This document shows positions 7,046 to 11,061 of a DNA stretch of 11,061 nucleotides, piece after piece. The position numbers were made by a program, and so were the translations under genes. How positions within the stretch are numbered: the stretch's first letter is position 1; each line of letters begins with the position of its first letter. The notes under the pieces are model-generated. The model was not told the DNA's origin. It was given only the letters and a program-made list of their open reading frames with translations, and made no database searches. Source of the stretch: Phycisphaerales bacterium (GTDB taxonomy: Bacteria > Planctomycetota > Phycisphaerae > Sedimentisphaerales > Anaerohalosphaeraceae); NCBI GenBank assembly GCA_011053245.1, contig DRGS01000226.1, positions 1-11,061 on the forward strand, in the 5' to 3' direction.

Positions 7046-8491
7046 TTAAATCTGTTTCAAAAGCGGAAACAGCACGACATCCCTGATACTCGTGGCACCT
7101 GTCAGCAGCATGACAAGCCTATCGATACCGATCCCAAGACCACCAGCCGGCGGCATACCGTATTTAAGGGCTGTGATGAAATCTTCATCCATTGTCGCCA
7201 TCGTATCTTCCTGACCCCGCAACTGCTTACGGAAATTCTCTTCCTGAACGGCAGGGTCGTTAAGCTCGGTATAGGCGTTGGCAAGTTCCATTTTAGCGAT
7301 AAAGAGTTCGAACCTCTCGGCATACTCCGGATTTTCTTTGCTCGTCTTCGTCAGCGGACAAAGCACCGCCGGATAATCTATCACAAATGTCGGATCGACA
7401 AGATGCTCCTCGACGGTCGCTTCGAACACTTCGTTTATCACAACCGCGTCATCCATATTCGCAGCGTTAATACCAAGATGCTGCGCCTTTTTGCGAACCG
7501 CATCCAAGTCATCAATATCACAGCCGGAATGCTCCTTAAGCAAGTCGGCATACTTCGCCCTTCGCCATGGACGAGCGTAGTTGACCTTCATATCGCCAAA
7601 GTCAAGTTCTTCTCCCTCACAATGCTTCTCTATCAGCTCACATGTAAGCTCTTCAGTTATATCCATCATGACATTGTAATCGGCATACGCCTGATAAAGC
7701 TCCATCATCGTAAACTCGGGATTGTGCCGCGTGCTAAGACCTTCGTTGCGGAAATTACGATTGATCTCAAAGACTTTCTCCATACCACCTACCAGAAGCC
7801 TTTTCAGGAACAGCTCCGGAGCGATCCTCAAAAACAGATCCATATCAAGAGAGTTGTGATGCGTGACAAAAGGTTTCGCCGCCGCACCACCCGCGATAGT
7901 CTGCATCATCGGCGTCTCAACCTCAAGGAAGCCACGCTCCTGCAAAAATTGCCGGATAGTAGCGACGATCGCGCTTCGCTTTCTAAAGCGGACCATGACC
8001 TCTGGATTGGCCCAGAGGTCCACATATCTCTGCCGGTAACGCAAGTCAACATCTGCAAGGCCGTGAAACTTTTCAGGCGGCTGCAAGATCGACTTGCTAA
8101 GGACCGTAACCTTTTCGGCCCAGATGGTTATCTCTCCGGTTCGCGTCCTGCCAAGCTGTCCTTCGGCGCCAATGACATCTCCGAGTTCCAGCAGTTTGAG
8201 CATCGTCCACTGTTCGGCTAACAGCTTCTTACTGAAACCTAATTGTATCGTCCCGCTCGAATCGCGAAGCGTAATGAATATCAATTTGCCAATATCACGC
8301 AGCAGCACAATACGACCGGCACAGCAGGCTCTCTGGCCCTCCTTATCGTCTACGAAACCATCCTTAACTACCAGCGCGGATTCGACGCCATCGTACTTGC
8401 CCCCGTAAGGGTCGGTCCCCATCTGTCTTATTTGTTCAAGCTTTTCCTGTCGCTGCTGCTGAAACTTGCTGGGTTCTGTCTGGTCCGTCAA
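7046..8491 (-). CDS. lysS: Lysyl-tRNA synthetase, class II
   Basis: A 481-residue class II synthetase that charges tRNA-Lys. The N-terminal OB-fold anticodon-binding domain (about 50-145) includes CCAGRIVLLRDIGKLIFITLRD and GDVIGAEGQLGRTRTGE. The catalytic core follows: LRYRQRYVDL, motif 1 in FLEVETPMMQ..AGGAAAKPF, motif 2 in NRNFRNEGLSTRHNPEFTMMELYQAY, and motif 3 in GLGIGIDRLVMLLTGATSIRDVVLFP. Length and motifs are normal for bacterial LysS. The start is TTG at 8491: GAGGTG lies 5 bases upstream and an in-frame stop comes three codons further upstream, so no longer ATG start is possible. It lies 45 bp after the S41 protease and 30 bp before the permease pair, probably in one transcript. There is no room for a T-box or other leader regulator. 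Confidence 0.96.
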   Translation of the reverse strand: MTDQTEPSKFQQQRQEKLEQIRQMGTDPYGGKYDGVESALVVKDGFVDDKEGQRACCAGRIVLLRDIGKLIFITLRDSSGTIQLGFSKKLLAEQWTMLKLLELGDVIGAEGQLGRTRTGEITIWAEKVTVLSKSILQPPEKFHGLADVDLRYRQRYVDLWANPEVMVRFRKRSAIVATIRQFLQERGFLEVETPMMQTIAGGAAAKPFVTHHNSLDMDLFLRIAPELFLKRLLVGGMEKVFEINRNFRNEGLSTRHNPEFTMMELYQAYADYNVMMDITEELTCELIEKHCEGEELDFGDMKVNYARPWRRAKYADLLKEHSGCDIDDLDAVRKKAQHLGINAANMDDAVVINEVFEATVEEHLVDPTFVIDYPAVLCPLTKTSKENPEYAERFELFIAKMELANAYTELNDPAVQEENFRKQLRGQEDTMATMDEDFITALKYGMPPAGGLGIGIDRLVMLLTGATSIRDVVLFPLLKQI

Positions 8492-8496
8492 CTCAA

Positions 8497-8502
8497 CACC
8501 TC
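8497..8502 (-). promoter_or_regulatory. Ribosome-binding site for the TTG start of lysS
   Basis: GAGGTG on the minus strand, 5 bases before the TTG at 8491. It supports the non-ATG start. Confidence 0.7.
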
Positions 8503-8523
8503 ATCATAAATTAATAATATCAC

Positions 8524-8553
8524 CCGGCGACCATAGTCAGTTAGTTACGCCGG
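8524..8553 (-). repeat. Inverted repeat spanning the S41 protease stop codon
   Basis: CCGGCG and CGCCGG arms (8524-8529 and 8548-8553) enclose 18 bases that contain the protease stop codon. There is no T-run after it on the minus strand, so it is not a standard terminator. It could form an RNA hairpin between the protease and lysS, or be chance. Confidence 0.3.
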
Positions 8554-10741
8554 TATCTTCATCGTTTTCGCTGATAATATTTTCGCCTGCCTGGATCATC
8601 TGGCTTTTCACCACTAAAATACCAAGAGCAAGCTGCGGGTCGGTTTCCAATGTATCCTTAAGTGTGTGGCGTTTCAAGGGATCGCTGGTTTGATCGTGTC
8701 CGGCTTTGGCCAGTACATCATTTTTGCGTTGAGTCTCTAACATTCTTCGCCACTCATTAACATGTAACTTGATCTCAACATCCGGAGCGACACCCCAATC
8801 TTTTCGCCCTTCCTTTTCAAGAGCATAGCGGTTCTTTACCCGCTGATTCGACGGAAGGTGATAATACGCCATCGTATATTTCATAGTCGAATGATTGCCG
8901 GTAGATTCCGTAATAGTCTGAACGCTTCCCTTGCCGTATGTTCTGCTGCCGACGAGTATTGCTCGTTTGTATATCTCATCCTGAAGGGCGCCCGCGACGA
9001 TCTCGGAAGCGCTTGCCGACGATTCGTTGACCAGGATGACGATCGGATAATCGGGGTGGGTTCCTTTTTTGTGGGCACGCTCATAATTAGGGACTCCCCA
9101 CTTCGGCTGACTCGTGACTATCGTGCCCTTTTCGACAAACATATCCACGATCGCAGCGGCGGCCGAAAGATAACCACCCGAATTGAAACGAAGATCGATA
9201 ATAAGCCCCTTAAGGCCCTGCCGTTCAAGCTGGTTAAGTACCTTTGACATACCCGGTACCGTTGTCTCGGTAAAACCGGTAATATGCGCATAGCCGATAC
9301 CGTTGGCAGGGTCAACCATGTACAACCACTTGCCCGTTTCCGTACGCTGCCAACCTCTGACCGTGGGAACGATGATCCTGTCGCGCGTCACCGTAATGTC
9401 AAATGTTTCATCGGCGCCTTCATGTCGCATTGTCAGGGTGACCTTTGTGCCCTTGGGACCGGTGATCTTGCTGACTGCGCAGTTGATGGTCATGTCTTTC
9501 GTAAGCTCGCCTTCAACCGCAACGATCGTATCTTCGACATCGATCAGACCGGAAAGATAAGCAGGCGTGTCCAGCAGAAGACTTACCACTTTCAAATCGC
9601 CGCTGGCTTTGGAGATCTCTACGCCGATACCGGTAAAGTGCTGCGTCATGCTCTTCTGAAAACTCTTGATCTGCCACGGCCATACAAGTACCGTAAAAGG
9701 ATCGAGGCCGCGAAGGGCCGCTTCGGAAAACTGCGCAATAGCAACTTCCCGTGGGAGTTTGAGGCTGATACTGTTAAGTGCAAGTACCGAATCAAATACC
9801 AGCAGGAACTCATCACGCGTTACTGCTACTACCGAATCGCCGAGATCGTATTCAATTGCATCGATGCCTTTCGACCACTGTTCATACTGCTTTGGAGTAC
9901 ACTGGTAAGTAAGATCCTTACCCGGCGTCACTACAACTTCGCCAAGAAGCCGACATCGCTCAAGTGCCTTACGGGTCATCTCGTCATAATCTACGATCTC
10001 GACATAGCTGTAATCCAATTTGCCAACCGCTCTGAAGAGCATACTTGCTTTTATGCCTTCATGCCGCTCGGCACTGGTCTCGCAACTGTTGTCCTTAAGC
10101 GACATCTCGATCATAGCCTTGGCCGTAAGACTTTCGGCGCGGAGCTTGTATTCGGCATTATCTTTGTACAGCAAAGTCAGCCAGTAATAACAATGCGAAT
10201 AGGCATCGATCCATTTGCCTTCGGATTCAAAATCGGCGGCTTTTTCAAGCGACAGGCCGACAACTTTCTTTACAAACTTCTTTGCAAGCAAAGACTCTTT
10301 CTGTTGATCATTGGCGTATTCCAATGCCGTAGCAACTACCGACAGAGCCTTACTGATCCCGTTGGCATCTTCCGGAAGTGATAGTCCTGCAAGTTCGTCA
10401 ATTTGCTTGCTATATGCATTATCTCTGGACTCAATGCGGTTGGCGTCGATAACGCGATACTCCTCGATTATCTGTCTGATCTGTCCTATCGCCGCATCGT
10501 CCGGGTCAACGGATTTAGCAATGGCTTCGGCGGCGTCTTCAAAGTCACCGATCTGTATCATCTGGCAAGCCAGGTCCGCAGCGTCCGTTACCGCTAAGGA
10601 TCTCGGAGTAACAACCGGTTTTACAACTACGGGCCGTGCGGCGGTTGGTGTTTCTTTTGATGGTTTGCATCCACATAAAAAACAGAAGACGAAAATCAGG
10701 CAAACTGCCGATATCCTGCGATGTCTATCGTAATTAAACAA
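8537..10741 (-). CDS. Lipoprotein S41 (CtpA/Prc-type) protease with PDZ domain and long N-terminal region
   Basis: A serine protease of family S41 that cuts periplasmic or envelope proteins, usually near their C termini. Numbering is from the chosen start (734 residues). Basic residues (RHRR) precede a hydrophobic segment ending in FLCGC, a lipobox with C25 as the predicted lipidated residue. Residues 26-330 form a helical, charged region with no recognised domain. A CtpA-like stretch follows (AALRGLDPF..., then FTGIGVEI near 368-375), a PDZ domain (about 375-455) and the S41 core. The core holds DLRFNSGG (516-523), the catalytic serine S579 in NESSASASEIVAGALQD, and K604 and Q608 in TYGKGSVQT, with the 25-residue Ser-Lys spacing of CtpB and Prc. 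Typical CtpA proteins have about 400-450 residues. TTG at 10741 is preferred because AGAGAGG lies 5 bases upstream; an in-frame TTG at 10756 would add five residues, and a stop blocks anything longer. Confidence 0.92.
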   Translation of the reverse strand: MFNYDRHRRISAVCLIFVFCFLCGCKPSKETPTAARPVVVKPVVTPRSLAVTDAADLACQMIQIGDFEDAAEAIAKSVDPDDAAIGQIRQIIEEYRVIDANRIESRDNAYSKQIDELAGLSLPEDANGISKALSVVATALEYANDQQKESLLAKKFVKKVVGLSLEKAADFESEGKWIDAYSHCYYWLTLLYKDNAEYKLRAESLTAKAMIEMSLKDNSCETSAERHEGIKASMLFRAVGKLDYSYVEIVDYDEMTRKALERCRLLGEVVVTPGKDLTYQCTPKQYEQWSKGIDAIEYDLGDSVVAVTRDEFLLVFDSVLALNSISLKLPREVAIAQFSEAALRGLDPFTVLVWPWQIKSFQKSMTQHFTGIGVEISKASGDLKVVSLLLDTPAYLSGLIDVEDTIVAVEGELTKDMTINCAVSKITGPKGTKVTLTMRHEGADETFDITVTRDRIIVPTVRGWQRTETGKWLYMVDPANGIGYAHITGFTETTVPGMSKVLNQLERQGLKGLIIDLRFNSGGYLSAAAAIVDMFVEKGTIVTSQPKWGVPNYERAHKKGTHPDYPIVILVNESSASASEIVAGALQDEIYKRAILVGSRTYGKGSVQTITESTGNHSTMKYTMAYYHLPSNQRVKNRYALEKEGRKDWGVAPDVEIKLHVNEWRRMLETQRKNDVLAKAGHDQTSDPLKRHTLKDTLETDPQLALGILVVKSQMIQAGENIISENDEDTGVTN

Positions 10742-10746
10742 AGGAA

Positions 10747-10753
10747 CCTCTCT
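10747..10753 (-). promoter_or_regulatory. Ribosome-binding site for the TTG start of the S41 protease
   Basis: AGAGAGG on the minus strand, 5 bases before TTG at 10741. The earlier in-frame TTG at 10756 overlaps the region just before this site and has no comparable site of its own. Confidence 0.6.
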
Positions 10754-10835
10754 CAAAGTCAGTTGTTACCACTACCGCTCATCGGCAGCTTGCTTGCCCT
10801 TTTTATGTCAACACAGATAAAAGCTTGCACATCGC

Positions 10836-11061
10836 TTAGACGCACTCTGCCGCTTTACCCGCACAACCCAGAATTTGAAGTTTATGCCTTACCATTTCTT
10901 TAATAGCTTCTCTGCCTGGTCCCAGATACTTACGAGGATCGAACTCGGCGGGACTTTCGCAGAAGACCTGCCTGATTTTCGCTGTAAGCGCCATTCTAAG
11001 GTCGGTATCGATATTCACCTTGCAGACCGACAGCTTGGATGCCTCAGTGATAGCATCCTCA
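10836..11061 (-). CDS. fba: Class II fructose-bisphosphate aldolase, C-terminal part (gene runs off the right edge)
   Basis: Only the last 74 or so residues are in the window; the frame is open to the edge. They include KVNIDTDLRMALT, the conserved NIDTD segment that in class II aldolases binds the substrate phosphate and carries an active-site Asn, followed by IRQVFCESPAEFDPRKYLGPGREAI and ending LGCAGKAAECV. The FDPRKYL.P.REA ending is typical of the longer class II enzymes (Calvin-cycle subtype) rather than the E. coli FbaA form. The enzyme interconverts fructose 1,6-bisphosphate with glyceraldehyde 3-phosphate and dihydroxyacetone phosphate in glycolysis and gluconeogenesis. The zinc-binding histidines would lie upstream, outside the window. 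The protease gene starts 94 bp downstream in the same direction. An apparent GTG start at 11018 is internal, since conserved sequence (ASKLSVCK) continues before it. Confidence 0.9.
   Translation of the reverse strand, partial: EDAITEASKLSVCKVNIDTDLRMALTAKIRQVFCESPAEFDPRKYLGPGREAIKEMVRHKLQILGCAGKAAECV

Noticed and set aside
8492..8536. Possible T-box or lysine riboswitch upstream of lysS
   Set aside because: The gap is only 45 bp, far too short for either element.
9284..10381. A 365-residue plus-strand open frame opposite the S41 protease gene
   Set aside because: It is antisense to a clearly real protease gene, its product shows no recognisable motif, and no ribosome-binding site precedes it. 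A similar 272-residue frame opposite lysS (7403-8221) was rejected for the same reason.
10784..10803. A terminator-like GGCAGCTTGCTTGCC followed by CTTTTT on the plus strand
   Set aside because: The stem is only 4 bp and no plus-strand gene ends near it. The T-run lies on the wrong side for the minus-strand aldolase gene.
10806..10811. A perfect minus-strand TTGACA upstream of the S41 protease
   Set aside because: No acceptable -10 hexamer lies 16-18 bases downstream, so I do not call a promoter there.
1..11061. tRNA or rRNA genes, CRISPR arrays, transposase or phage genes
   Set aside because: Reading both strands gave no cloverleaf, direct-repeat array or transposase/integrase motif.

Overview
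The window carries nine recognisable genes, eight of them on the minus strand, plus one on the plus strand that is broken at the left edge. Composition is balanced (near half GC). The gene set is housekeeping and cell envelope: class II fructose-bisphosphate aldolase, a lipoprotein S41 protease, lysyl-tRNA synthetase, a LolCDE-like ABC transporter, a branched-chain aminotransferase and a polyprenyl diphosphate synthase. This suggests a diderm heterotrophic bacterium. The general look (N-terminally extended S41 lipoprotein, two separate LolC/E-like permeases) fits a member of the Planctomycetes/PVC group such as a Phycisphaerae relative, but this is an impression from protein style, not a proof.

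Reading the minus strand from right to left: the 3' end of the aldolase gene runs in from the right edge (11061-10836). After 94 bp comes the S41 protease (10741-8537), then lysS (8491-7046), then two paralogous FtsX-family permeases (7015-5678 and 5669-4314), with gaps of 45, 30 and 8 bp. This looks like one transcription unit. A 128-bp gap (4186-4313) holds a small palindrome and a good sigma70-type promoter. It is followed by a second unit: a LolD-like ATPase (4185-3496), ilvE (3453-2596), a polyprenyl synthase (2609-1599, overlapping ilvE by 14 bp) and a small DUF4405-type membrane protein (1563 or 1551 to 1249). The ATPase and the two permeases probably form one lipoprotein-releasing complex even though a promoter separates them. 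The S41 protease is itself a predicted lipoprotein and so a possible client.

At the left end a polysaccharide flippase (Wzx/MATE type) is read on the plus strand and ends at 1240, tail to tail with the DUF4405 gene. Its first coherent residues begin near position 188. The part that should precede them is present but inverted: the minus strand of about 1-186 encodes the expected upstream flippase segment, ending in FGGILTAHLRFDIL at the window edge. The gene is therefore interrupted by an inversion junction near 180-190. This is either an intragenic inversion or a sequencing/assembly chimera, and it is the most notable feature of the window.

I found no tRNA, rRNA, CRISPR array, transposase gene or phage gene. 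No stretch over 300 bp lacks a gene. Apart from the inversion, nothing here clearly amounts to an undescribed system.
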